DNA from: Areca catechu
Taxonomy: Eukaryota > Streptophyta > Magnoliopsida > Arecales > Arecaceae
DNA length: 64,000 bases
Assembly: GCA_021397845.1 (NCBI GenBank)
Contig: CM038050.1
Span: 116,549,891 to 116,613,890, forward strand
Direction: 5' to 3'
Below, piece by piece: positions 1-10,596 of the stretch; position 1 is the first letter of the stretch; each line of letters opens with the position of its first letter. The translations under genes were made by a program, and so were the position numbers. A model generated the notes under the pieces. The model made no database searches. It had not been told where the DNA came from and saw nothing but the letters and a program-made list of their open reading frames with translations.

Positions 1-343
1 TTATGGGTTCAGTCCTATGGTTCTTGTCTAGGGTTCCTAATCGATCTCCTACTTGATCAAAACTAGTGGCTAATTGGTCGATCCTAGTGGTTGTTTGGTT
101 GTTTGTTTAGGTTATTTGGTTGAATCTATGGTTCCTTTGGTTTTGGGATTGGGTCAATTGGGTTAACTGATCTTGGGTTTGGTCTTGTTTGAGGTTCATC
201 TGGGTATTGGATTGGTCAAACCTAGTGTTCATTTAGGCAAACTGATCAGTCATGGCTTTCATGAAGGCCTCAAAATTGGAATCCATAGCTGAGCTGGGTT
301 GGGGTGTAGACTTCTGGTATTGGGTTCCTAGTCTAGTGGTCAT
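1..343 (-). pseudogene. Ty3/gypsy gag N-terminus, cut by the window edge
   Basis: Read leftward, an ATG at 343 opens a gag-like product starting MTTRLGTQYQKSTPQPSSAM, followed by FEAFMKAMTDQF and then an in-frame stop near 233-235. Beyond the stop the frame still reads a Gln/Asn-rich stretch typical of gypsy gag starts. The same kind of start follows a similar leader in the elements at 17627 (plus strand) and about 42230 (minus strand), which is the basis for the call. The rest of the element lies left of the window. The stop makes this copy non-functional. The exact clade cannot be set from the gag start alone, but its LTR relatives are the chromodomain-bearing copies in this window. Confidence 0.55.
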
Positions 344-1103
344 ACACTCAATCAAACAATCAAAATGAAATGATGCAGCCAAGCATGCAAAAGAAAAGGT
401 TAGTAAAATCTAGGGTTTGCTAGACCTAGAGTCAAAACTGAATGGGTCAGCTCAACTTACACTTAACCCAGTAGCTAATCCTTTATTTGGCTAGGTAGAG
501 GGTGGGCGTGTGGGAGGCCCCCCTGCTTTCATAGGGATCCAATTAAAAACCACAACACCACTTAGGTCGTTTGACTTTGGATCCTCAGCCTTAGACACCA
601 TATTTCAATAATAGCCACAGGATTAAATGCACTAGTTGGCCCACACAATTCAGACTTGACCTGTTGGGTTCACTTAGCTCACTAGGGCAAATTAAGTCTA
701 ATTAATTTTAATTTAGGCTTGGGTTAGATTATGATGATTGTTTTGGGCCCAGGACAGGTGATGAAATCCTGCCCTGATGTTATATTGACTGCCCTTAAGA
801 TTAGATTAATGAGATGATGGCATTCGATGATCCTGATGCAATCTAAAATAATCAGAAAAAAAAAATTATTTTATGTGTGTTTTATGCAATGACAAATTAG
901 GTTTAGGTTGATTAGGTTAGCAATCAAATTGGGCTTGGGATTGGGGTGTGCGGAAGTTGATTAGGTTAGGTTGAGTCAAGTGCAGAAATATCAATATCAG
1001 GATTTCAGAAGATGCAGATTTTGACATAGATATCAATGTAGAAAAAAATTAGAAAAAAATTATAATAGAGGATGGATTGTGCTGATAACCTCTACCAAAT
1101 TTT
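344..1103 (-). other. Untranslated leader of the minus-strand gypsy element, with a decayed primer-binding site
   Basis: This non-coding leader separates the 5' LTR from gag. It aligns by eye with 45531-46390, the leader of the second minus-strand gypsy element: both contain the same blocks about the GACAGGTGAT and AATTAAAAACCAC motifs in the same order and spacing. A degenerate primer-binding site may lie at 1081-1096, where the minus strand reads TTTGGTAGAGGTTATCAGC, a poor version of the initiator-Met match. No ORF worth naming is present. Confidence 0.5.
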
Positions 1104-2776
1104 ATGCAAAACAAAAATTAGGTGATGATGCAAATCTTAGGGTTTTCAGAGTGATGTAGAAATCTCAGGATTTTTGTTTGGATTTCTAATATGCCAAATT
1201 TTAGGAAATTAGGGTCTCAGTAAAATTAATTAAAATTTATCAAAATTATCAGAAAACTACTTTTTTCATAATTTATTTTTAATTTAATTTGCATGCTATA
1301 TTCCCAAAATAAAGTAAGAACTAGAAGGAATAAGAGCAATACAAAAATCATCATATCGTAATATAACTCATGCAAGATAATAAAATAGCCAGGACTTGGA
1401 AATTGAGAAACTTCCAGTTTAGGATAGCTTTCTTCAATCAAATTAGAGGTTAAGAGTAGGGAAGGTTTCTTACCAATCAGAGATTGAAAACTTTGCAACA
1501 GAAGGGATCACTCACACTTTGATTGGAGCCGGGATGAAGAAGCTTCAGTTCCTTGAATCTGATGGCTGATCTCGGTAGTCCTAGAAGCAAGGAAAGCCTC
1601 CTCTGGGGAGGTGAAACACCTCGGTGATCCTGTAAATTCAGGGGTTAATCAAAACAACAACAACAAAATAATAAAAGGAGATTAGGTTTTATAGAAATCA
1701 GAAATCAGGGTTTGTATGTGGTGGCTTGAAGAAGGATGTTGTTTTTTGCTTTGGGTGGCCTAAGGCACTCTTCCTTTGGGAATGTGATAGCTTGGATGGA
1801 AGCAAGCTAGGGCGTGGAAGGATGCTAGGGCAGCAAGGATGAGTAGGGAATGCAAAGTAACCAAAGAAACACAAAAACTCCAACACCAACACAAGAACAC
1901 AAGTTCTTAAAACAAAAGTTCAGCAAAGATTTAATTCATGAGATAAAAGTTATTACAAGAGGAAGAAGGGTGGGGTATTTATAGAGCTCCCATGCCCTCT
2001 CCTAACTAAGGTTACACTTAGGTTAGAGATAACCATTCCTTAAGATATTAGGAAAAAAGATCCTTAATAGGTTAGGAAAGAAAGCCTTAGACTAGTCTTC
2101 TCCTTCTCACTTAATGCTTTGACTAGTCAACTCATGGGTGCCTCCTCTTGGCTTGGACTTGGTCAAACTCCATAAATTCAGTTTTGGACCTTGGGACAGC
2201 AGCAAGGATGCCTCCTTCATGGGCTTGGATGAATTTTTGAGGGGCCCAAGTGGGCTTCCAAGGGCTGGGTGCATGGGTTGGCATATTCCATGAAATCTGG
2301 CTGGAATCTTGCTTCTTAAGGGCTTGGGCTTGGTGCTTGGGCTTGATTTCCCTTGGATAGGCATAGATGGACCTCTAGAATCATAGACATCCTAGTTTGG
2401 GAATATGCTCTGGCATCTGGACTAGAATCTGGGTATCAGGAAAACATCTGGAAATAATCAGGGTTTCTGGAAGTGTTTTGGATCCTAGGGTGTCACACAA
2501 ATTCCAACAAGCTGATGTAGTGGCCTCTGACTCTTGGATGTGGCCTAGTTGAACTCCAAACTAGGATAACCTCTTCTCTTATACAAAATTTGAACTCACA
2601 CTGGACTTATAAATGAAGTACAGGACTCAAAACTTGACTAAGGTTGAGGGTTGAGACAAATCAACTAATCTCAACTTATTACAAAACTCAATTACAAAAC
2701 TTTCAAAACTTTGACACATGACTAAGTAAACCATATGGGATCTAGTGATCTATGTTTGATCCTAGTGTCCCCACCA
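1104..2776 (-). repeat. 5' LTR of the minus-strand gypsy element
   Basis: The right edge is well placed: the minus strand begins TGGTGGGGACACT, matching the TGGTG-GGGACACC starts of the other gypsy LTRs here. The minus strand then runs through Asn/Lys-coding U3 resembling the solo LTR at 6257 (shared blocks around CTAGAGGTCCATCT). A TATA box on the minus strand covers 1977-1984 (CTATAAATA). The left edge near 1104 is inferred from the primer-site remnant and from the leader length of the related copy, so it could be off by tens of bases. This LTR interrupts the Tat/Retand gag at 2777; the flanking five bases are TCATA, but the partner duplication lies outside the window. Confidence 0.6.
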
Positions 2777-4476
2777 TCATACCCACGGCTTCTTGGTGGG
2801 TCTATTGTCAACAGCAGGGACAGGGGGGAGAGCCACAGGTGGTTGATTCTCCGTCGGGGCCTCGCTCCTCATGAACTTTCTGATGTAGCCTCTTATTTTC
2901 AGGCCTTTGATTTCCCTTCTCAAGTTGCGGCAGTCCTCAGTGTTGTGGCTATGGTCATGATGGAATTGGCAGTACTTCATCTTATCATGACTGCTTGATG
3001 GCCTCAATGGGGGAGGTCGGTACAGGTAATGATCGCCCTCGATCTCCAAAAGAATTTTTGACCTCGGAGCGAGGAGGGGAGTGAATGTCTCCTCTAGAGC
3101 AGGATTGCATTTGGCTTTGGTCCTGATCGAAAGTCTATTGGCGGCCCATGTCTCTACATCCCAGGCGCATCTCTCGAGGTCTGCTTCTTTAGAGGCTTCT
3201 GTTATGTTCTCTCTTGGTACAGTCGGCCTCCTCGGTATAGATGTACTTGTGAACATGGAGGAGGAGTTCAGAGTATGTCCTTGGTGGCTTCTTGTCCAAA
3301 GAATAGGTTAAGCAAGAGGTCTTGAGCCCTCATTTCAATGCTAGCATGGTGATGGGCTCATCCAGACTGTAGATTTCCAGGGTGGTAGCTTTGAAGTGGG
3401 TCATATAGTCTTGCAAAGGCTTATGGTCATGCTATCAGATAGAGAAGAGGCTATCCACATTGCATGGCACCTTCTGACAGGCATCAAAGTGGGTGACAAA
3501 CCTCCTCTCTAGCTATTGGAAGGAGTCGATGCTTTCAGGCTCGAGGCGGGTGAACCAAACTCGAGCAGCCTTCCGGAGGGTGACCGGAAAGGTGATGCAC
3601 AAGAGGGCATCCATTGCCCCCTGGACTCTCATAAGAGCCTTATAGCTCTCCAGGTGGTCCACGGGATCAGTGGTCCCTTCGTAGGAATCCACCTGAGGCA
3701 TACAGAATCGATTAGGAATCGGTTCCTCTTGAATTTCTCGGGAAAATGGGGGTCGGGCATCATAGCCCGCTGCCTCCTTGGAGGAGCCCTGCATGTTGGT
3801 GAACTGGTGGGAGAGCTTCTTGATCTTCTAGGTGCTACTCGGCCAGGTGCCTGATGGCCTCGTCAGTGGAGCCTTCCATTGAGGCCACTAGAGAAGATGG
3901 AGTTGACAGCTGGGGATGATCATGACGGGGAGCCTTTCCTCGGTGGTACTTACCGTGCTTGATGATGGAATTGTCATCCACTGGGGATCGGCTCTCACGG
4001 TTTGCAGACCCAAAATGATTTCTCTTCACGGGGGTCTGGTGACTCCCATGGAGATTAACTGTGGCTCGTGGGTGGGATGGCCTGCTAGAGCGCAGTCTAC
4101 CGCAAGGGCCTGTGGCTTAGGCTGCAGGGGTCCCTGGCAATGGTTAGGTGGACAGGGAGCATTGCTGGTGTTGCAACCGCCTCACGACTATGACAAGTAC
4201 CTAAATCTATTGGACAAGTATATCATACTAGCCATCTATCGAGGGCAGTTGTGGTGGAGCTGGATGCTTTCTCTTTGGGTTGCGCAGGCCCAAAGCTGAA
4301 GAGGCATCCCCTATCTGGCTGATGGAGGCTTCTTGTGCATGCTCGAAGGAGAAGGGGCATCCCTTGCCTGGCTGATGGAGGCTTCTCGTGCATGGGTTAT
4401 CCCTTGCTTTGAGCAGAGCTGTTCTCAAGCTCGCTAGGGGGCTTGTTTCAATAGGGGCTTTTCTCCTTCCTAGCAT
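2777..4476 (-). pseudogene. Tat/Retand-type Ty3/gypsy gag, fragmentary
   Basis: Several minus-strand segments together give a gag polyprotein. Segment 3513-3794 reads PFSREIQEEPIPNRF and then YEGTTDPVDHLESYKALM, the conserved retrotransposon gag capsid block. Segment 2777-3256 contains KYCQFHHDHSHNTEDCRNLR, the Cys/His cluster that ends gag in Tat/Ogre/Retand elements, followed by a Pro-rich tail. Segment 3835-4029 and segment 4228-4476 supply the N-terminal, Arg/Pro-rich part, with stops between them. The product would form the virus-like particle core and bind element RNA. Stops and frame changes make this a pseudogene. The rest of gag and pol lies to the left of the inserted gypsy LTR, outside the window. 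Family call is from motif recognition only. Confidence 0.75.
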
Positions 4477-4479
4477 GCC

Positions 4480-5928
4480 AATTTGTTGCCAGCCTTACCT
4501 TAATGGCCTGTAGCTGTGATGTGGTGCTGAATATCTATCCCTTTACCCCAAATCCCGCAGTTCCTAGTTCTGCAAAATAGAGTTAGAGATCCGGGCTGAG
4601 GATCCTCGGGAGGGCACTCCGACAATCAAGTCAGCGGACGGTAAAGAAGAACAGATACCCCAAGGTAGATTCTACTTCGGTCACCGCGCTCAGAGGGGAG
4701 TTTTCAACAGAGAGTTGAATAAAAGAGTTTAAAGAGGGGGATGCTCAAGTTGTGGCCATTATGTCCATTGGAAGCGCTCCCTAGGTCACTACCCTTTATA
4801 GTTGGGTGTTAAGCCGTGAACCTTATTTTCCCAATGGGCTTTCACCACTAGGGAAATTTCATAGGGCCTCGATCTAGGGTGGCTGCCTTTGGGTCTGAAG
4901 CTTCTAACATGGCCTTCTCTTTCTGAGAGGTTCAGGTGGTCGGTTATAGGATCTGACACCTCGATCATGATGCCCTTCCCCAACTGGTGCAAATGAGGAT
5001 AGGCACACCTTTCTAGCCTTGGGGCGCCGTACTGGGTGCACCGCACTACGCGCGTCAGCTTCATTGGAAGTCTTGATGCTAGTGCCTTCATTCTTCTCCA
5101 TGCTTCCAAGGAGAGGGCTTGACTTTAATCGAGGTGGGCTCGACCCTTGGGGAGCCACCTAGCAAAGGAGCGAAGATAGCTCCACTTCGGTAGAGGTGTG
5201 CTCAACCCTTAGGGAGCCACCTGGCGAAGGAGATGAGAGGGCTTGACTCCAGTCAAGGTAGGCTAGACCCTTGGAGAGCCACCTGGCAAAGGAGCGGAGA
5301 GGGCTCGACTCTGACCAAGGTGGGCTCGACCCTTGGGTATTTGCTTGGCAAAAGAGCGGAGAGGGCTCCACTTTCGTCGAGGCGGATTCAACCCTCGGGG
5401 AGCCACCTGGCAAAGGAGCGAAGAGGGCTCCACTTCGATCATGGTGGGCTCGACCCTTGGGGAGCCACCTAGCGAAGGTGCAGAGAGGGCTCAACTCTGG
5501 TCGAGGTGGGCTCAAGCCTTGGGGTGCCACTAGCGAAGGAGCAGAGAGGGCTTGACTCCGGCCTAGGTGGGCTCGACCCTTGGGGAACCGCTTGGAGAAG
5601 GAGTGGAGAGGGCTCCACTACAGCCAAGGAGGACTCGACCCTCGGCGAGCCACCTTGCGAAGGAGCGTAGAGGGCTCGACTCCGGTCGAGGTGGACTCAA
5701 CCCTCGAGGATCCACTTGGTGAAGGAGCGGAGAGGGCTCGACTTCGATCGAGGCAGACTTGACCTTGGGAAAGCCACCTGGCGTAGGAGCGGAGAGGGCT
5801 GGACTCCAACCGAGGTGGACTCGACCATTGGAGAGCCACCTTGCGAAGGAGCTTGGGAAGATGTCCAACATGGCAATGCCAACTTACCTTCCTGAGGTGT
5901 ACTCCATGTCAGCGATCTTGCCATAACA
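4480..5928 (-). repeat. 5' LTR of the Tat/Retand-like element (approximate ends)
   Basis: Between the gag start (4476) and the Sirevirus RNase H sequence that resumes at about 5936 lies a GC-richer region with no conserved protein. Minus strand text around 4600-4660 (GAGTGCCCTCCCGAGGATCC) resembles the U5 of Tat-type LTRs as I know them. The likely right end is near 5928, where the minus strand reads TGTTATGGCAAGATC; the likely left end is next to a possible primer site near 4470-4485 (minus strand TTGGCATGC). A target duplication cannot be checked because the other end is off the window. About half of the LTR is the 62-bp array described separately. Confidence 0.55.
5110..5855. repeat. 62-bp tandem repeat array, about 12 units
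   Basis: A unit containing GAGAGGGCTCGACTC, a CTCGACCCTTGGGGAGCCAC core and GAAGGAGCG recurs at almost exact 62-bp steps: the anchor GAGAGGGCT (or a one-base variant) starts at 5111, 5173, 5235, 5297, 5359, 5421, 5483, 5544, 5606, 5668, 5730 and 5792. One step is 61 bp. Units differ from each other at several positions, so the array is not recent. It lies in the U3-side half of the Tat/Retand-like LTR and gives rise to spurious open frames on both strands. Confidence 0.9.
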
Positions 5929-5935
5929 ACAAGTA

Positions 5936-6250
5936 CTACAAATCTAACTAAAATTCCTATTCAGCACTCAAGGACCTAGCATATAGAGATTAAATATCAT
6001 TTTATTAGAGATGATGTACAAAATAATGATATAGTACTAGTATTTATTAATATAGATAAATAATTAGCTAATATATTTACCAAACCATTAAGTAAAGATA
6101 GATTTTCAATAATTGGAGGTGAACTAGGACTATGTGACCCTTTCTAGGTATTCTTTCTTGAAAATTTTTCAAAATTAATGTGGATCTCTTTTGAGCTAAT
6201 TCTCATCATTTTCATTGATTTAGAGTGTATTTATCCTAATCTTATAGGTT
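5936..6250 (+). pseudogene. Sirevirus-like copia pol, RNase H C-terminus
   Basis: The plus strand here encodes the end of a Ty1/copia RNase H domain with the pattern (I)EI-HFIRD, LANIFTKPL and ELGLCDPF, interrupted by stops. LANIFTKPL is the conserved C-terminal signature of copia RNase H. The upstream pol is missing because the Tat/Retand-like element lies immediately to the left. The downstream ORF3 resumes after the solo LTR at 6257-7711. This is the 5'-most visible part of the first plus-strand Sirevirus-like copy. Confidence 0.75.
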
Positions 6251-6256
6251 AGAAAC

Positions 6257-7711
6257 TGGCGGGGACACCGGAGGCACCAGAATAAGACAGAGGCTTTTCA
6301 ACCCTCTATGAATTGATCAATAATTTATGAGTTCATCTGTAATAAGGGCTTAGCCCATCTGAGTCTATTTTAGTTGTTATTTGAGTCTTTTGAGTTGTTA
6401 TTTCAGTTCTGTACTAGTCAGCTCATGTTGAGCTAGTTCAGTCCAATGCTAGTCAGCTCATGTTGAGCAAATTTTATTTTTTTTGAGTCCTGTCCAAGCA
6501 TACTGAAGACTCAAGACCACATCATACAAGTGAAGACCAAGTCCAACCAGATTGAAGACATGGAAGTTTAGCCCAAGTCCAACCCAGCTTGAATATTTGA
6601 AGACTCCAGGAGGAAAATCAGAAACCCTGATTCCTTGCAGATGCCCAGATTCCCTTCCAGATGCCAAAGTATATTCATAGACCAAGGCATCCATGATTTT
6701 AGAGGTCCATCTGCATCCTAGCCCAAAATTAATCAAGCCCAGGCGCCAAGCCCAAGCCCCTGAGAAGCAAGATACCAGGGAATATTCCTGCTACATGGCT
6801 ACCAGGCCACCCCAGCTTCCAAAGGCCCAAACCCATGCACCCGAGCTCCTTTGGGCTGGTCTCTTGCTGCTCTTAGAAGCCCAACATGCCCCCCTAGGCA
6901 TCCTTGGAGTATTGGCTAAGTCAAGAAAATTTTTAGGGATTTTTCTACCTAATGTTTCCTTATTTTCTAGCTAGGGTTTGAGAGGGAAAAGGATTCTTAT
7001 GTAAAGACTAATGTGCCCTTACTTGAAGCCCAAGGTTAAGGGTCTATTTAAAGGACCCTAGCCTCTTGTATGAAGCTAGATTTTTGATATGAAATAAACC
7101 TTGAGTTCTTCTATTGCTTTGAGTGTTACCCTGCTGTGTGCATAAAATGGTGTGAGAGTTTTCTTCTTCTGGTGCTGCAACCATCATCCTGCCGCCAGCC
7201 AATCCTCCAGTGCCTTGGCCGCCCACTCCAAAATTCCTTTCCCCTTGGCTATTTTTCTTTATTTCCTTGATCTCCCTTGAGTTTTCTAACCCGTGACAGG
7301 TCATTTGTAGGTCCCCGAGTTCCTATGAATCCAACGACTCCAGCCAAGCCTCAATCGGACCACCGAGCAGAAAGCCGGGTATCCGCTGGTTTTTGGCTCG
7401 GTTTTCCAGGCCACATCCATCGAGGAACGAGAGATCCCTTTGCTACGATCTTTACCGGGTACTTTAGACATTGTCAGGTATACCCTCTCTACCTCCAGTC
7501 TTTATATTGTTGGAGAACTTGCCCTAACGGAGGCTTCTAAGCCCCGACGATCCTTCTTTAGTACTTTTCTAGGTTCTAATCTGCATGCTTGGCTTCAAAA
7601 ATTCATTCAAAATTCCCTACAACTAATTTTGATCTGAAATTCAGGAATTAATCACCAAACCCCACATATAAAACATACAAAAAGAATTGCATGCATATTA
7701 GTCCCGCATCA
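6257..7711 (+). mobile_element. Solo gypsy LTR with GAAAC target duplication
   Basis: The sequence starts TGGCGGGGACACC and ends TTAGTCCCGCATCA, the terminal signatures shared by the gypsy LTRs in this window. It is flanked by GAAAC at 6252-6256 and again at 7712-7716. There is no internal region, so the element was reduced to a solo LTR by recombination between its two LTRs. A TATTTAAA promoter box sits near 7045, with the transcript start expected just downstream. U3 blocks match the LTR at 1104-2776 read on the opposite strand and the solo LTR at 59452. It splits the spacer between pol and ORF3 of the Sirevirus-like host element. Confidence 0.9.
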
Positions 7712-7716
7712 GAAAC

Positions 7717-7979
7717 ATCTCATTTTGATCTGTATCATTTTTGGGCTAAAATTCTTAAATTTCAAAAAATTTGTCTAGACCAGTCGACTTGCATCGACAC
7801 CCCAACCTGCGAGAGTTGACTTATGGTGTTGAAACACTGTTTTTTAATAGCATTCAATACTTTACTTATTTTTTTTCACTTTTCACTATTACTCCTAGAG
7901 CCAACCCATCTCTACACTATTCCAAACCCTCCAAAAGCCCGAGGGATCACTTTTCTTTGAAATTTTCCTAGTAAATCAA
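7717..7979 (+). other. Spacer between pol and ORF3 of the first plus-strand Sirevirus-like copy
   Basis: This non-coding stretch continues the host element after the solo LTR. It contains AGTCGACTTGCATCGACACC at about 7782-7801, a version of the GTCGAC motif found many times in Sirevirus LTRs here and at the same place in the other two copies (25113 on the minus-strand copy, about 37370 in the other). No protein is encoded; the 66-residue frame across it is chance. Confidence 0.55.
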
Positions 7980-9595
7980 ATGGCATGGGTCCCTAAAAGG
8001 CCATTGTCTCAAAAAGGAAAAGATCTATTGGTGAATCTTCAGTACAAAGGAGATCCATGTAGTGGAATGATTGTAATGACTCTCAAGCTACTAGAATCTA
8101 GCCTTAACTGGTACTTTTGATGGTTAATTGACCAGTTACAACCAATAGAAATATAAGTTTTGAGTTCCTTGAAGCCAAGGATTTGTGGATTGGGAGATGG
8201 ATTTGTGCTCAAGGATGGGAGAGGTTTTGTACCCTAGAGGTACCGATTTATCCTAAACTTGAGATTCTAGGGATCGTCCATAGTGCATAAGTTCTATTAT
8301 CAAAGATGTTTTGATTGTTTTGGATGAACGGAGGATTGGAAGTATACTAGAGATGCCAAGGAATGACATTTGTTTTTTGCCTTTGGAAAGGAAGATAGAC
8401 GAATTGAAGGTAATCTTAAAGAGAAATGATGTGAGGAATCTAAAAAATGATCAAGTGAACCAATTATCAGTAGAGATGAGACTACTCCACAATATAGTTA
8501 ATAGGATTTTCTTTCCAAAAATAGGATGATTTGATTAGGTTAAGGACAAAGATGTTGCATTTATGCACTATTTGATTGAGGGGAGGCCAATCAATTTGCC
8601 TTTTTTGATGTTGAGCCAGATCAAGGAAGCATCAAAGAAGTCTAGGCCTTGTTTGCCCTATGGAATTGTATTGACCTTGATCTTGTAGAGTTTATAGTTG
8701 ATTGCTTTGGGAAGGATGCCAGGAGATTGCTATATACTGATAGATATAATGAGCATTCACTTCATCATATGGGCTACCGCAAGGTAGATGACCATCGAGT
8801 CTGCAGAGCTTGAGTTAGGGAGCTACACTTCAGATAGTTTAGATGAGGATGATGATGATGATAGGGAGGAGGATGATGATAATGAGAAGCAGCCATAGTC
8901 ACCTCCTATTACACCATCTACCGATACTACTTAGGGTGTTGGAGCTTCTACTGCATAGACATCAGCATAGCTTATGATTCCGAGGACACCACCACCTCCA
9001 TTTGCACCTCTACTGGAGTTCTTATTGATTACTTTTTTTAGTTCATTAACTTGATGACCACCAAGAATTGTTCTTTACTAACATATATGAGAACAGAGAT
9101 CATGTCATTTGTTCAAAGATCTTATGAGGAGCTTAGACAGGATCTAAGGGAGCCGACCCTTAGAGTAGAGATAGTTAAGCAAGCTCACAGGGGATAGGAA
9201 GAATAGGAGTCCACTCATCCTAATATTGCTGCTTTGAGAGAGGACATGGCATAGATATCAAGGAAGTTGGATGATCTTTTGATTAATAAAGCTATTGTAA
9301 CTAGAGAGATCAATCAAAGATTAGGAGGATTGAGTCAGAGTTTGGGGCCATGCTTATTAGATTTAGTTGTTCTAGATCTTCATCTGGTTAGCCCCCGAGA
9401 TAAGAGTCTTAGCCTACACCCACTCGACCACCATTTTCCTCCATAGTGTGACCTGGCACTAGATTTCTTTTACCTACTTCTGGACCTACTTCGAGGACCC
9501 ATAGTGCTAGGGGATCCTCTTCATCCTCATCTTCTGCTTTGAGGACCTATGCTCCATATATTATAGAGGTTCTTAATTCAGATGTGGAGAGTTAG
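7980..9595 (+). pseudogene. Sirevirus ORF3 (env-position protein), decayed
   Basis: The likely start is ATG at 7980 (MAWVPKRPLSQK), matching MGPRK starts at 24836 (minus strand) and 37571. Segment 8311-8529 is open and contains LSVEMRLLHNIVNRIFFPK followed, after a stop, by DVAFMHYLIEGRPINLPFLM; this block recurs in all three copies. An Asp/Glu-rich stretch near 8845-8890 and a Pro-rich part near 8980 follow, and the reading ends at TAG 9593-9595 (EVLNSDVES). At least several in-frame stops occur. In Sireviruses the ORF in this position has been compared with envelope genes; I see no signal peptide or convincing membrane span, so that role is not supported here. The central block resembles what databases call a putative plant transposon protein domain. 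Confidence 0.7.
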
Positions 9596-9932
9596 AGCAT
9601 TAGGCTATATGTATCAGCTTCTATTTATTAGTATATATGTGTTAGGATCATTAGGATCCATATATTGATTGTAGTATGATATTTACTTTTATATTGTACT
9701 GAATATTTTGTGTCATATTTGATATCATCTATTGTAATATCTAATATATTGACATCACTTTATGGATGATATGTATTGATGACTTATATATATGGAATGA
9801 ATTATGATATTTGACTTCATTGATGTCTTTGTGAAATGCCTTACATTTTTTTTACCCTATTTACTGATGACAAAAAGGGGTTGTATAGGATGTGAGATTA
9901 ATATATATACACACACATACATATACATATAC

Positions 9933-9992
<60 letters not shown>

Positions 9993-10596
9993 GGGGAGAG
10001 AAAAAGGCATGAGACTAAAATTGAAAACGAAGAAAAATGTGAGATTATTAAGGCATAGAAAAGGAAGTTAAAAGAGCTAGAGATGAAATGTAAGCTTAAA
10101 CTAAGCGAGAGTTTTGTTTAAAATTCTTTCAAATTATTATAGCTTTGATACACCCTTATTTTTAAGCTCTAATATATCTGTTGACCTCTCTGATACACTT
10201 CTTTTAGCTTTGATACGTTCATTTCTAAGCTTCATATGAACTCATTTTGCTTTAATACATAGTTGATACACCTTATTAACTCTAATACATGAAAATATTT
10301 AAAACTCTGATACATACATACACATGCCTAAAAGCTCAAGTACACTCCATAAAAAGCGCTAATACATATTACGAGCTCTAATACATATACATATACTTTG
10401 AGTTGATACATGATAAATACTCCATTTTTGTTTTAATATATTGTATATGCACTGATACATGATAAATACGTTGATACATTACAGTAAAGCTTTGATTCAT
10501 CTTATACTATAAAATTTAAAGTTCTACTATATTTTTTATTGTAAAGTTTTTAAATCTCCATGTCCAATATTTTGTCATTATCCAAAAGAGAGAGAT
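9596..10596 (+). other. Sirevirus 3' non-coding region with two polypurine tracts
   Basis: The region between ORF3 and the 3' LTR has no coding signal. A purine tract embedded in GATGACAAAAAGGGG at about 9866-9880 is an upstream copy of the polypurine tract, and the tract that primes plus-strand synthesis lies at 10583-10596 (AAAAGAGAGAGAT) directly before the LTR. The same upstream and terminal pair is present in the other Sirevirus copies (14112 and 13557 on the minus strand; 49292 and 49626). Repeated CTCTGATACAT-like words fill 10180-10500. Confidence 0.6.
9896..9990. repeat. TA-rich microsatellite
   Basis: An (AC/AT) run grades into ATATAC steps and then a perfect (AT)n tract ending near 9989. 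It lies within the 3' non-coding region of the Sirevirus-like copy and is a simple-sequence expansion. The Tyr/Ile open frame across it is an artefact. Confidence 0.95.

Noticed and set aside
2735..4299. Plus-strand open frames of 76-127 residues over the Tat gag
   Set aside because: They are the opposite strand of a gag region with clear minus-strand domain motifs.
5110..5855. CRISPR-like regular repeats
   Set aside because: Units are contiguous and diverged along their whole length with no unique spacers, in a plant LTR.
5159..5871. Several overlapping open frames on both strands with Ser/Pro/Leu or Gly/Glu-rich repeats
   Set aside because: They come from the 62-bp tandem array. The unit is not a multiple of three, frames exist on both strands, and no domain is present.
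8311..8529. Host gene or viral envelope gene
   Set aside because: The block recurs in three Sirevirus-like elements at the same place between pol and the 3' LTR, and no signal peptide or membrane segment is seen.
9804..10058. 84-residue open frame with a long Tyr/Ile repeat
   Set aside because: It is the translation of the (AT)n microsatellite in the Sirevirus 3' non-coding region and is not conserved in the other copies.
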